From the NCBI RefSeq assembly GCF_024652905.1, contig NZ_CP102428.1, positions 12,501-76,500 on the forward strand: a stretch of DNA of 64,000 nucleotides. The letters run 5' to 3'. The notes below the pieces were generated by a model. That model was not told the origin of the DNA. It saw nothing but the letters and a program-made list of their open reading frames with translations, and made no database searches. A program made the translations under genes and the position numbers. Shown here one piece after another: positions 11,430 to 19,858 of the stretch. Numbering within the stretch: position 1 is the first letter of the stretch; each line of letters starts with the position of its first letter. Source of the stretch: Pseudomonas oryzihabitans (GTDB lineage Bacteria; Pseudomonadota; Gammaproteobacteria; Pseudomonadales; Pseudomonadaceae).

Positions 11430-12277
11430 GCCGCGGCTGGCTACTGGCCGGGTTGCTGCTGGCGACCGGCGTCCAGGCAGATGGCGGCAAGCTGTTGGCC
11501 ACTGGGGGAGCCAGCAGTCTGGAAGGCGCCGCGGGCGGTGGCATCACGCCCTGGGCGGTGATTGGTGGCTATGGCGAAAGCGGCCAGCCCGGCGCGACCG
11601 CCTTCGCCAGCCGGGTGTGGACCGGTGACTACCGGCTCGATGCGGCCGGCCTGGCGGTGGCCTACGACAATCGGGTGGAGATTTCCTATGCGCGGCAGCG
11701 GCTGGACATGCCGACCCTGCGGCGGTTGATGAAGCTCGAAGAAGACAGCCTCAGCCAGGATATCGTTGGCGCCAAGGTGCGCCTGGCGGGCGACCTGGTC
11801 TACGACCGGCTGCCGCAGATCGCCCTAGGCGTGCAGTACAAGCATCAACGGGATTTCGGCATTCCTGCTGCCGTGGGCGCACGGCGCGACAGCGATGTCG
11901 AAGGCTACCTGGGCGCCAGTCGGCTGTTGCTGGGTGGCGCCTTCGGCTACAACCTCTTGATCAACGTCGGTCTCAGGTACAGCCGCGCCAACGAGATGGG
12001 GCTGCTGGGCTTCGGCGGCGATCGCAACGACAGCCGTCAATGGCTCAAGGAAGGCTCGGCCGCGGTGTTCTTCAATCCTCGCTGGGCGGTGGGCATGGAG
12101 TATCGCGAGAAGCCGCGGAATCTGTCCTTCACCCGGGAGAGTGACTGGGTGGATACCTTCGTCGGTTACTTTCCCAACAAGCACCTGTCGCTGGTGCTGG
12201 CCTATGCCTGGCTGGGCGAGATCGCCACCCTGGACGATCAGCAGGGTCTATACCTGTCGTTGCAGGGGAGCTACTGA
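11426..12277 (+). CDS. DUF3034 family protein, probable outer-membrane beta-barrel
   Basis: A 283-aa protein with a signal peptide (WLLAGLLLATGVQA) and glycine- and aromatic-rich alternating strands typical of small outer-membrane barrels. The N-terminal GGKLLATGGASSLEGAAGGG and the C-terminal tail ending in Tyr match what I recall of DUF3034 proteins. Its function is unknown. Start ATG overlaps the stop of the EAL gene (ATGA) and its stop overlaps the globin start (TGATG), so the genes are translationally coupled. Confidence 0.8.
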   Translation: MSRGWLLAGLLLATGVQADGGKLLATGGASSLEGAAGGGITPWAVIGGYGESGQPGATAFASRVWTGDYRLDAAGLAVAYDNRVEISYARQRLDMPTLRRLMKLEEDSLSQDIVGAKVRLAGDLVYDRLPQIALGVQYKHQRDFGIPAAVGARRDSDVEGYLGASRLLLGGAFGYNLLINVGLRYSRANEMGLLGFGGDRNDSRQWLKEGSAAVFFNPRWAVGMEYREKPRNLSFTRESDWVDTFVGYFPNKHLSLVLAYAWLGEIATLDDQQGLYLSLQGSY

Positions 12278-12702
12278 TGCAGGGGAAAACGTTGGTACTG
12301 GCGGCGCTGCTGCTGATGCTGGGGTGCACGCCCCAGCCGCCGGCGAGTGATCGGCTCTATCAGGAGCTGGGTGGCCAGCCCGGCATCACCCGGATCGTCG
12401 AGGGCATGCTGCTCAATGTGGCGCGTGACGGGCGGATCCGGCACTACTTCGCCAATGTCGATATCGCGCGCCTGCGCAGTCTGCTCATCCAGAAATTCTG
12501 CGCTGATGCGGGCGGTCCCTGTCGCTATGAAGGGGCAAGCATGGCCGAAAGTCATCGCGGTCTGAACCTGCAACCCGCCGACTTCAATGCGCTGGTAGAA
12601 GACCTGCAACTGGCCATGCAGCGTGAGGGCATCCCGGAGCGGACACAGAATGCCCTGCTGGCGCGCCTCGCGCCGCAACGCGGCCAGGTGATTCGCCAGT
12701 AG
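12277..12702 (+). CDS. group I truncated haemoglobin, predicted lipoprotein
   Basis: A 141-aa haem protein of the 2/2 globin fold. The core runs from LYQELGGQPGI to the C-terminus, with NVARDGRIRHYFANVD and FCADAGGPCRYEG typical of group I. The proximal His is in MAESHRGLNLQ. Unusually for a globin, it has a signal peptide with a lipobox (LLMLGC, Cys17), so it should be anchored in the envelope and face the periplasm. It is the last gene of the cupredoxin/EAL/DUF3034 cluster. Binding or detoxifying O2 or NO is the likely role. Confidence 0.9.
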   Translation: MQGKTLVLAALLLMLGCTPQPPASDRLYQELGGQPGITRIVEGMLLNVARDGRIRHYFANVDIARLRSLLIQKFCADAGGPCRYEGASMAESHRGLNLQPADFNALVEDLQLAMQREGIPERTQNALLARLAPQRGQVIRQ

Positions 12703-12780
12703 CCTGCCGGCTGTCGCTGTTTTCGAACCTCAGCCGTGCGAGATCCTCCCTAGGCAAGACGCCTACGCGAGGGATACGGC

Positions 12781-13218
12781 TTGAGCAAGACGACTTCGGC
12801 GGCCGATCTCGGCCTGACGCTGGCGGTGAACGACGAACCGGCGCTGTTTGGCTGGTTCCTGGCGAGCTACCTGTTCGGCAAACGCATCTCCCAAGGCATC
12901 GCCGCCCAGGCCTGGACGGTGCTCTATCGCCAGTACGGTCGCGACACGCCGCGCAAGCTGCTCAATCTGAGTCGGCAGCAACTGGTCGGCTATCTCGGTG
13001 AAGGGCATTACCGACGTTATGACGAGAGCACGGCGACGCGCCTGCTGGACGTCTGTCGCCATCTACAGGAGGCGTATGGCGGGAGCTTTGTGAGATTGCG
13101 TGATGCCAGTACGGACCGTGTGGATTTCGAGTCACGTCTGCAGCGGCTGAGGGGGGTAGGGCCCAAGACCTGTGAGATCTTCATGCGCGAAGCAGGGCCG
13201 CTATTATTTCCTGACTGA
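12781..13218 (+). CDS. small helix-hairpin-helix DNA-binding protein, endonuclease III-like
   Basis: A 145-aa protein starting with TTG. It carries one clear HhH motif (LRGVGPKTCEIFM, residues 124-136), as in the HhH-GPD DNA glycosylase superfamily. The length covers only part of that fold. The C-terminal four-Cys iron-sulfur loop of endonuclease III is absent, and the usual catalytic Lys and Asp are not obvious. A DNA-binding or repair accessory role is possible. It is convergent with the esterase gene. Confidence 0.7.
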   Translation: MSKTTSAADLGLTLAVNDEPALFGWFLASYLFGKRISQGIAAQAWTVLYRQYGRDTPRKLLNLSRQQLVGYLGEGHYRRYDESTATRLLDVCRHLQEAYGGSFVRLRDASTDRVDFESRLQRLRGVGPKTCEIFMREAGPLLFPD

Positions 13219-13223
13219 ATGCA

Positions 13224-13248
13224 CACCGCCGGCACGGGGCCGGCGGTG
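13224..13248. terminator. hairpin between convergent genes
   Basis: Perfect 10-bp stem CACCGCCGGC (13224-13233) / GCCGGCGGTG (13239-13248) with a 5-base loop, in the 51-base gap between two convergent genes. There is no strong T run, so it may act as a weak bidirectional terminator or an mRNA 3'-end protector. Confidence 0.6.
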
Positions 13249-13269
13249 GTCAGGACGAGCGAGCTGCGA

Positions 13270-14376
13270 TTATTTGCCCAGGTCGGCCTTGAGGCGGCTG
13301 CCGGCATAGGCCTGGGCGTCCTTGGCTTTTTGCACCACGGCAGCGGTGCCGAAGAACTCATGGGTGACGCCTGGATAGACCTTGCGCTCCACCTGGACGC
13401 CAGCCTGGCGCAGTGCGGTCTCCAGGAAGCCACCGTCGTCACGCAGGGGATCGATCTCGGCATTGACGATGGTCACCGGCGGCAGGCCGGCGAGATCGGC
13501 CTTGGTCAGATCCAGGCGTGGATCCTTGAGGTCCGCGGGCGAACGGGTCACCTGCTCGACGAACCACAGCATCATGGGGCGATTGAGCGGCTTGGCGTCG
13601 TCGTACTGCTCATAGGATGGGGTGTGGGTGTTGGTCTGGGCCACCGGATAGACCGACAGCACGTGCTTGGGTGCGGTGAGACCGGCCTTGTGCGCGGCGA
13701 CCGCGGTCGCTACCGCCAGGTTGCCACCCGCGCTTTCACCGGCCAGGGCCAGACGCTGTGGATCGCCATTGAGCGAGCCGGCATGGGTGGTCACCCAACG
13801 GTAGGCGGCCAGGGCATCGTCGTGGGCCGCTGGAAACTTGTATTCGGGCGCTTGACGATAATCCACCGAGACCACGATGGCATTGGCCTGCTTGGCCAGG
13901 CCCCGGGCACCACCGTCGTAGACGTTGCGATCGGCGAACACCCAGCCGCCGCCGTGGAAGTAGAGGATGACTGGGAAAGGACCCTGGCCCTCGGGTGTAT
14001 AGATGCGCGCCGGCAGCACGCCGGCGGCACCGTCCACGGCGCGGTCGACGCTGGTCACGCCAGGGACCAGCGCCTCGGGTTGGGTGGGACGACCCTCGTC
14101 CTGCAGCACACCCTTGACCGCATCGGCGATGGTAGGCTGTTTGCGGGCCTCCTGGGCAGTGAGTTTCTCCACGGCTTTAGGATCGAAGCTGGCGTACTTG
14201 TTCAGCACCTTCTGCATGTCGGCATCGGTGCGCGCCATGCTCTTGGCATTGCTGACGGCCTCGGCGCCCAGTGAACGTTTTTCCGGATCGCGGGCACATC
14301 CGGTCAGGGCAAGGCCGGCACCCACCAGAGCCAGGGCGAGGAGGGTAGGTTTGCTACGCAAGAGGGACAGCGACAT
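13270..14376 (-). CDS. alpha/beta hydrolase lipoprotein (hormone-sensitive-lipase type esterase)
   Basis: A 368-aa predicted lipoprotein esterase. The signal peptide ends in the lipobox LALTGC (Cys26). The hydrolase domain has the oxyanion motif HGGG in LYFHGGGWVF, the nucleophile elbow GESAGG (GDxAGG type), the acid in AEIDPLRDDG and the catalytic His in YPGVTHEFFG. These define the acetyl-hydrolase/HSL family. The start at 14376 follows an AGGA ribosome site and gives the signal peptide directly; upstream in-frame starts to 14496 are not needed. The substrate is unknown, probably short acyl esters at the envelope. Confidence 0.9.
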   Translation of the reverse strand: MSLSLLRSKPTLLALALVGAGLALTGCARDPEKRSLGAEAVSNAKSMARTDADMQKVLNKYASFDPKAVEKLTAQEARKQPTIADAVKGVLQDEGRPTQPEALVPGVTSVDRAVDGAAGVLPARIYTPEGQGPFPVILYFHGGGWVFADRNVYDGGARGLAKQANAIVVSVDYRQAPEYKFPAAHDDALAAYRWVTTHAGSLNGDPQRLALAGESAGGNLAVATAVAAHKAGLTAPKHVLSVYPVAQTNTHTPSYEQYDDAKPLNRPMMLWFVEQVTRSPADLKDPRLDLTKADLAGLPPVTIVNAEIDPLRDDGGFLETALRQAGVQVERKVYPGVTHEFFGTAAVVQKAKDAQAYAGSRLKADLGK

Positions 14377-14686
14377 GGCAGAGATCCTGTGCGAATTCGG
14401 GAGGCTTACCCTGAAATCGACACGGTTATCGCACGAGAGGTTCCGACGGGCCGCTGGCAGGCGTCTGGCGATCATTGTGCTGGGTCTGCTGGGCACCGAG
14501 GCCTTCGCCGAGCCAGCGGCCTATTGGCGCTGGCGGAGCAACGCGGACGGTCAGGAATTCTGTACCCAGACGCCGCCAGGGCCGGGCTGGGTCCGAGTCG
14601 CCGGCCCCTTTCGCGATCTGCAGTGCCGTGAGCCGGGTAGCCTGCCCCTGCGCCGCTGGGCCGAGCCGCCGCAGCAACGGTTCTAG
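14375..14686 (+). CDS. small putative exported protein, hypothetical
   Basis: A 103-aa reading frame with a plausible export signal after a 30-residue basic N-terminus (RRLAIIVLGLLGTEAFA), then a short mature part (YWRWRSNADGQEFCTQTP, with a second Cys in FRDLQC) that could form a disulfide. No family is recognised. The only ATG available overlaps the divergent esterase ATG (CATG). The 3' end overlaps the convergent TRAP gene by 4 bases. The long N-terminal tail suggests that the true start may differ. Confidence 0.5.
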   Translation: MAEILCEFGRLTLKSTRLSHERFRRAAGRRLAIIVLGLLGTEAFAEPAAYWRWRSNADGQEFCTQTPPGPGWVRVAGPFRDLQCREPGSLPLRRWAEPPQQRF

Positions 14687-15666
14687 TTCGAGTTCTCGGC
14701 GGCCTTGAGCAGGGAGGCGCCGAGTTCGCCTTCGTAGCGCTGCCACACCGGACGCATGGCCTCACGCCAGTGCGTCCGTTGCTCGGGGGTGAGGGTGATG
14801 ATCTCGCTACCGCCCGCGGCGGCGATACGCGCGCGATCACGCTGGTTTTCCGCCTCGGATTGCTTCTTCACCTCGAAGGTCACCTGGTCGATGATCTCCT
14901 CCAGGGTGCTGCGCACGGCGAAGGGTAGGGTACGCCAACGGTCGGCCTTGACGATCAGCAGGTAGTCCAGGGCGCCGTGATTGCTTTCGGTGAAATAGCG
15001 TTGCTGCTGGTCGAGGCGCTGGCTCCAGTAGTTGGACCAGGTGTTCTCGGTGGCATTGACGGTGCCGCTGGTGAGCGCCTGCAGGGTCTGGTTGAAGGGC
15101 AGCTTGACCGCCGTGGCGCCGAGGGCCTCGAACTGGCGTTGCAAGACCTCGGAATTCTGGATGCGGAACACCAGCCCCTTGGCATCGCCGGGTTCGCGCA
15201 AGGGCTTGCGCGCCGACAGTTGCTTGAGACCGTTGGGCCAGTAGGCCAGGCCGATGATGCCGGCCGGTTCCAGGCTCTGCAGCAGCTGGCGACCACTGGG
15301 ACGTGCCTGGAAGTGATCGAGGGCCGCGCGACTCTCGAAGAGGAAGGGCAGGTCGAACAGCTTGAGCTTGGGACTGAGGTCGGTGAGCTTGCTGATCGCC
15401 GGTGCCAGGATATCGACCTTGCCGTCCTGCAGGGCTTGCAATTCGCTGGCGTCGTCGAAGGCCGTGCCGCTGGGCATCACCTCCAGCTGGACCTGACCGG
15501 CGAGACGTTGCGCCACCAGTTGCTGGAACAGCTGAGCCCCCTTGCCCTTGGGGGTCTCCGGTGCCACCACATGGGAAAACCTCAGAGTAATGACGTCAGC
15601 GTAGCTGGACGTCATGGGCAGGGCAGCGGAGAGCAGGGCGCAGAGGCCCAGGATCGACGGCTTCAT
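14683..15666 (-). CDS. TRAP transporter substrate-binding protein, DctP family
   Basis: A 327-aa periplasmic solute receptor. The signal peptide (LCALLSAALPMTSSYA) is followed by the DctP fold: TLRFSHVVAPETPKGKGA at the mature start, the carboxylate-binding Arg region in GLVFRIQNSEVLQRQFEALG, and NATENTWSNYW. The family binds C4-dicarboxylates or other organic acids for TRAP uptake. The membrane subunits DctQ and DctM and the DctBD two-component pair are not adjacent, so this is an orphan receptor that must work with a transporter elsewhere or act in sensing. Confidence 0.9.
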   Translation of the reverse strand: MKPSILGLCALLSAALPMTSSYADVITLRFSHVVAPETPKGKGAQLFQQLVAQRLAGQVQLEVMPSGTAFDDASELQALQDGKVDILAPAISKLTDLSPKLKLFDLPFLFESRAALDHFQARPSGRQLLQSLEPAGIIGLAYWPNGLKQLSARKPLREPGDAKGLVFRIQNSEVLQRQFEALGATAVKLPFNQTLQALTSGTVNATENTWSNYWSQRLDQQQRYFTESNHGALDYLLIVKADRWRTLPFAVRSTLEEIIDQVTFEVKKQSEAENQRDRARIAAAGGSEIITLTPEQRTHWREAMRPVWQRYEGELGASLLKAAENSN

Positions 15667-15833
15667 GGCAGGTCCTGGTGGTTATTCTTGGAATCCTTAT
15701 AGGCGTACTTTACCAGTGCGACGTCAGGTCACAGGGCCTGTGGGAAGGCGTTGGCTGCCGTTTGGCGGATGACCGGGAGAATCGGCGTCGCGCTGGCGTT
15801 CTAACGGCAACACCCCATGAGAAGGATGCGTCC

Positions 15834-16667
15834 ATGAATACCGCTCAAACCGTTCGCTTGCCCGATGGCACTACCGTTCCGGCGCTGGGACAGGGTACCT
15901 GGCGCATGGGCGAAAACGCCGACCTGCACCGCCAGGAGGTCGGTGCCCTGCGCCAGGGGCTGGACCTGGGACTCACCCTGATCGACACCGCCGAGATGTA
16001 TGGCGAAGGCCGCGCCGAGGAGCTGGTAGGTGAGGCTATCGCCGGACGGCGTGACGAGGTCTTCCTGGTGAGCAAGTTCTATCCGAAGAACGCCACCGAA
16101 GCGGGCGTACCCCTGGCCTGCGAACGTAGCCTGAAGCGCCTGGGCACCGAGGTCATCGACCTCTATCTGCTGCACTGGCGCGGCCAGGTGCCGCTGATCG
16201 AGACGGTCATGGCGCTGGAGAAGCTGCGCGACGAAGGCAAGATCCGTCACTGGGGCGTGTCCAACCTCGACACCAGCGACATGCTGGAGCTGAACGACGA
16301 CCGCTGCAGCGCCAATCAGGTGCTCTACAACCTGGAGCAGCGCGGAATCGAGCACGACCTGCTGCCCTGGTGCCAGCGTCAGCAGATGCCGCTGATGGCC
16401 TATTGTCCGCTGGGGCAGGGTGGCGATCTGCTGCGACACCCGACCCTGGCTACCCTGGCCGAACGGCATCAGGCTACCCCGGCGCAAATTGCCCTGGCCT
16501 GGGTACTGCGTCAGCCGGGCGTGATCGCCATTCCCAAGGCCGGCGACGCCGGACATCTGGAAGAGAATGCGCGGGCCATGGATCTGCGTCTGGGCGATGA
16601 AGACTTCGCCCTGCTCGATGGCGCCTTCCCACCGCCGCAAGCCAAGAGTCCGCTGGCGATCATCTAG
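15834..16667 (+). CDS. aldo/keto reductase
   Basis: A 277-aa NADPH-dependent oxidoreductase with the TIM-barrel AKR fold. The catalytic tetrad is visible: Asp and Tyr in LIDTAEMYGEG, Lys in LVSKFYPKN and His in LYLLHWRG. The C-terminal cofactor segment IPKAGDAGHLEENARAMD binds the 2'-phosphate. It resembles the YeaE/2,5-diketogluconate-reductase branch. An ATG at 15834 with an AAGGA ribosome site 8 bases upstream is the clear start. Its stop overlaps the convergent mnmC stop by 4 bases. Confidence 0.92.
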   Translation: MNTAQTVRLPDGTTVPALGQGTWRMGENADLHRQEVGALRQGLDLGLTLIDTAEMYGEGRAEELVGEAIAGRRDEVFLVSKFYPKNATEAGVPLACERSLKRLGTEVIDLYLLHWRGQVPLIETVMALEKLRDEGKIRHWGVSNLDTSDMLELNDDRCSANQVLYNLEQRGIEHDLLPWCQRQQMPLMAYCPLGQGGDLLRHPTLATLAERHQATPAQIALAWVLRQPGVIAIPKAGDAGHLEENARAMDLRLGDEDFALLDGAFPPPQAKSPLAII

Positions 16668-18601
16668 CCGCCGCGAATCAGCCGGCGCAGGGGAAAGCGA
16701 CTGGGATGGCAGGCGTCGGCCACCCGTCGTGCCACTGGCAGGGGTTCGTCTTCCAGCCAGGCCGCTAGCAGTTCGGCGGCCAATGGGGTGGTGACCAGCC
16801 CGCGCGAGCCGTGGGCCAGATTCACATAGAGCCCGGTACGCCAGGGCGCCGCCTGCTCGGGCACCTGGCGGGCATCATAGGCCAGCGCCTGGTAATGCTG
16901 GGCGAAGCGGTCCTGATCCACGACCGGGCCGACCAGGGGCAGGTAGTCGGGCGAGGTGCAGCGAAAGGCCACCCGGCCGTCCAGGGCCTCGGCCTGGTAG
17001 TCGGCGGCCAGCTCGGGTGACAGCTCGGCGAGCAGCTGCAGATTGCTCTGGTGTTCCGCCTGACTGGGCTCGGTATCGTCCCGGTCGAAGACGAAGCTGG
17101 CGCCCAGGCAATGCTGACCGTCACGGGCCGGCGCGAGATAGCCTTCGCCGCAGACCACGGTTGTCAGTGGCTGGCTGGCTGGCGTTTCCGGCAGCGCGGA
17201 CAATTGCCCACGAATGGCCTTGAGCGGCAGGTCGGGCAGCAACGTCCTGGCCTGGGCGGCGCTGGCCACCACGACCACCGTCGCTTCCAGCGTTGCCCCT
17301 CGGGTGCTGACCTGCCAGCCGTGCTCGGTTTGCTGCAGCGCCGTCACCTCGGTATGGGTGACCAGCTCGATATTTGGATGGGCCAGCCAGTGCTGGCACA
17401 GAGCGGGCGGATGCACCCAGCCCCCTTCCGGAAAGAACAGGCCGCCCGCCGTCAGATCGATTCCCGCCCTGTTGCTGGCGGCTTCCCTATCCAGCGGCTG
17501 CAGCAGACCGGTGGGGAAGTGCGCCGCCAGTGGCGCCTGGCGTTGGGCATCCTTGGCCGTCAGCGCCAGTTGCAGCACCCCGCAGGGGGACCAGGCAGTG
17601 CCCGGAGGCAGGGCCTGGAGTTCGCGCAGGGTCAGGCCGAAGCCGTCGAGGATCAGTCGGCTCAGCGGGGTATCGTGAGCGGACAGCTTGAGGTAGAGCA
17701 CGCCCTGGGGATTGCCCGAGGCTTCCTGGGCTGGGGCGCCATGGCGTTCGACGACCCTGACCTGCCAGCCGCGGCGGGCAAGACTGGCGGCGGTGGCGCA
17801 TCCGGCGAGACCAGCGCCTATGACCAGTGCCGTGCGCGGTCCCTGGGGGCGCGGTGGCCGGGCATACCAGGGCACCTGGGATAGGGTATTGGGACGTTCC
17901 AGCACGCCGGCCAGCATCTCCCGCTTGTGACCGAAACCAGGCACCTTGGCCATGGCGAAGCCGGCCTCGTTCAGCCCGCGACGGACGAAGCCGGCGCAGG
18001 TGAAGGTGGCCAGGGTGGTACCGGCATGGGACAGCCGTGCCAGCTCGGCGAACAGCGCGGGCGTCCACATCTCGGGATTCTTGGCCGGGGCGAAGCCATC
18101 CAGGAACCAGGCGTCGCAACGGGCATCCAGCTCGGGCAGGCGCTCCAGCACATCGCCGATCAGCAGGGTGAGGGTGATGCGCCCGTCGCCCAGGACCAGC
18201 CGCTGGAAGCCCGGATGGATGGCCTGGTACTGCCGCTGCAGCGCCGCACTGTAGGCGGCCAGTTCCGGCCAGAGGGTCAGTGCCTGAGCGAGATCGGCGG
18301 CGGTCAGCGGGAAGCGCTCGACGCTGACGAAATGCAGGCGCGCATCCTTGGGCGCCACGGCCTCGAACAGTTGCCAGGCGCAGAGGAAGTTGAGGCCGGT
18401 GCCAAAGCCCGTTTCGCCGATGGCGAAGACCTCTCCTGCCGTCAACGCGGCGAAGCGCTCGCCTAGGCGATTCTGCTGCAGGAAGACGTAGCGCGTCTCT
18501 TCCAGGCCGCTGGCACGGGAAAAGTAGACATCGCCATAGGCGCGGGAGAGGGGTTGCCCGGAGGCGTCCCAGTCGAGCTGGGCGTGCTGGAAGTCGGTCA
18601 T
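16664..18601 (-). CDS. mnmC: bifunctional tRNA mnm5s2U biosynthesis protein MnmC
   Basis: A 645-aa fusion enzyme that finishes the 5-methylaminomethyl-2-thiouridine wobble modification. The N-terminal part (about 1-240) is the SAM methyltransferase (MnmC2), with GETGFGTGLNFL and the DAWFLDGFAPAKNPEMW motif. The C-terminal part is the FAD-dependent oxidase (MnmC1), with the dinucleotide motif VIGAGLAGCATA near residue 270 and LAHGSRGLVTTPLAAE near the end. The length fits the family (about 650-670). Confidence 0.96.
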   Translation of the reverse strand: MTDFQHAQLDWDASGQPLSRAYGDVYFSRASGLEETRYVFLQQNRLGERFAALTAGEVFAIGETGFGTGLNFLCAWQLFEAVAPKDARLHFVSVERFPLTAADLAQALTLWPELAAYSAALQRQYQAIHPGFQRLVLGDGRITLTLLIGDVLERLPELDARCDAWFLDGFAPAKNPEMWTPALFAELARLSHAGTTLATFTCAGFVRRGLNEAGFAMAKVPGFGHKREMLAGVLERPNTLSQVPWYARPPRPQGPRTALVIGAGLAGCATAASLARRGWQVRVVERHGAPAQEASGNPQGVLYLKLSAHDTPLSRLILDGFGLTLRELQALPPGTAWSPCGVLQLALTAKDAQRQAPLAAHFPTGLLQPLDREAASNRAGIDLTAGGLFFPEGGWVHPPALCQHWLAHPNIELVTHTEVTALQQTEHGWQVSTRGATLEATVVVVASAAQARTLLPDLPLKAIRGQLSALPETPASQPLTTVVCGEGYLAPARDGQHCLGASFVFDRDDTEPSQAEHQSNLQLLAELSPELAADYQAEALDGRVAFRCTSPDYLPLVGPVVDQDRFAQHYQALAYDARQVPEQAAPWRTGLYVNLAHGSRGLVTTPLAAELLAAWLEDEPLPVARRVADACHPSRFPLRRLIRGG

Positions 18602-18656
18602 GAGCGGCGCGGCCTGGAGTTCAGGGCGCGCAGTCTAATAGATCAGGAGTAGCCGG

Positions 18657-18872
18657 TCAGACGTTGCTGACGGATTGGCGCATCAGGCCCTGGGCGGTTT
18701 GCAGCCGCTCGACATAGCGATCGATCTGGTTGAGGGCTTCCTCGCGGCTGAAGAAGGGACCTTCCAGGGTGCCCTCGCGGGTGGTGAAGAAGAATTGGCC
18801 GTTGACCACGCTGACGCGCTCGCTACGGAAATGGGTGCTGGCACCGGGGTCGTCATTGCGTTTGCCGAACAT
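18657..18872 (-). CDS. DUF6316 family protein
   Basis: A 71-aa cytosolic protein beginning MFGKRNDDPG after a very strong GAGGAGGAG ribosome site. The body ERVSVVNGQFFFTTREG followed by GPFFSREEALNQIDRYVERL matches a small conserved Pseudomonas family of unknown function. It sits alone between mnmC and lsfA. Confidence 0.8.
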   Translation of the reverse strand: MFGKRNDDPGASTHFRSERVSVVNGQFFFTTREGTLEGPFFSREEALNQIDRYVERLQTAQGLMRQSVSNV

Positions 18873-19080
18873 GAGAATCTCCTCCTCGTCTTGCCAACAG
18901 ACCATGCCGAGCGCTGCGGGTTGCCCCGTTCGGCCGAATTGCGGTCCGTCGATCTTCCTTAGGTGTAGCACCCTAGCGGCCGCTGCGCTTGGGTGGAAAA
19001 AGCGCGACGAAATTGTGAGGATGATCACGCGGCACAGGGTGTAGCCGCTAGTGGATGGCCCTGGATGGGCCATCTTTCGC

Positions 19081-19090
19081 GTTATAACCA
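19081..19090 (+). promoter_or_regulatory. GTTATAACCA motif upstream of lsfA
   Basis: GTTATAACCA, containing the palindrome GTTATAAC, lies 79 bases before the lsfA ATG. The identical 10-mer occurs upstream of ssuE. It could be a regulator half-site (for example a CysB-type LysR regulator) or include a -10 box (TATAAC). No protein can be assigned from sequence alone. Confidence 0.4.
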
Positions 19091-19169
19091 CAGCGTGATC
19101 CGATCTTTCCCGCCCATGCTGATGGGCGGCATAGTGCCGCTATCCCTACCTGCATCAGGAGAACTGCCA

Positions 19170-19808
19170 ATGACCATCCGTCTGGGCGATATCGCCCCCG
19201 ATTTCGAACAGGATTCCAGCCTGGGTCGCATCCGCTTCCACGAGTGGCTGGGCGACAGCTGGGGCGTGCTTTTCTCCCACCCGGCCGACTTCACCCCGGT
19301 CTGCACCACCGAACTGGGCCTCACCGCCAAGCTCAAGGACGAATTCGCCAAGCGCGACGTCAAGGTGATCGCCCTCTCGGTGGATGGTCTGGAGTCGCAC
19401 CAGGGCTGGATCAAGGACATCGAGGAAACCCAGGCCACTGCCGTGGGCTTTCCAATCCTGGCCGACGCCGATCGCAGCGTGTCGACCCTTTACGACATGA
19501 TCCATCCCAATGCCAACGACACCCTCACGGTGCGCTCGCTGTTCATCATCGATCCGCAAAAGAAGGTGCGGCTGTCGATCACCTATCCGGCCAGTACCGG
19601 ACGCAACTTCGACGAGATCCTGCGGGTGATCGATTCCCTGCAACTTACCGACAATCACAAGGTGGCGACCCCGGGCAACTGGAAGGATGGCGATGACGTG
19701 GTCATCGTGCCGTCGCTCAAGGACGAAGAAGAGCTCAAGCGGCGTTTCCCCAAGGGCTACACCGCGGTGAAGCCCTATCTGCGCCTGACCCCGCAGCCCA
19801 ATCGCTGA
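19170..19808 (+). CDS. lsfA: 1-Cys peroxiredoxin LsfA
   Basis: A 212-aa peroxidase of the Prx6 (1-Cys) group that reduces H2O2 and organic peroxides. The peroxidatic Cys is in HPADFTPVCTTELG, with the conserved Pro/Thr and later Arg (TVRSLFIIDP). The long C-terminal domain (KVATPGNWKDGDDVVIVPSL, with KRRFPKGY) is typical of Prx6. In Pseudomonas lsfA is induced by sulfate starvation and lies next to ssu genes, as here. A GCATCAGGAGAA ribosome site precedes the ATG at 19170. A terminator follows. Confidence 0.93.
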   Translation: MTIRLGDIAPDFEQDSSLGRIRFHEWLGDSWGVLFSHPADFTPVCTTELGLTAKLKDEFAKRDVKVIALSVDGLESHQGWIKDIEETQATAVGFPILADADRSVSTLYDMIHPNANDTLTVRSLFIIDPQKKVRLSITYPASTGRNFDEILRVIDSLQLTDNHKVATPGNWKDGDDVVIVPSLKDEEELKRRFPKGYTAVKPYLRLTPQPNR

Positions 19809-19824
19809 CACCTCTGGTGACAAG

Positions 19825-19857
19825 AAAACCCCGGCCCTAGCCGGGGTTTTTGTTTTC
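19825..19857 (+). terminator. terminator after lsfA
   Basis: Stem AAAACCCCGGC (19825-19835) / GCCGGGGTTTT (19840-19850) with a 4-base loop and a long T run. It separates lsfA from the ssu operon, so the two are transcribed separately. Confidence 0.88.
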
Positions 19858-19858
19858 T

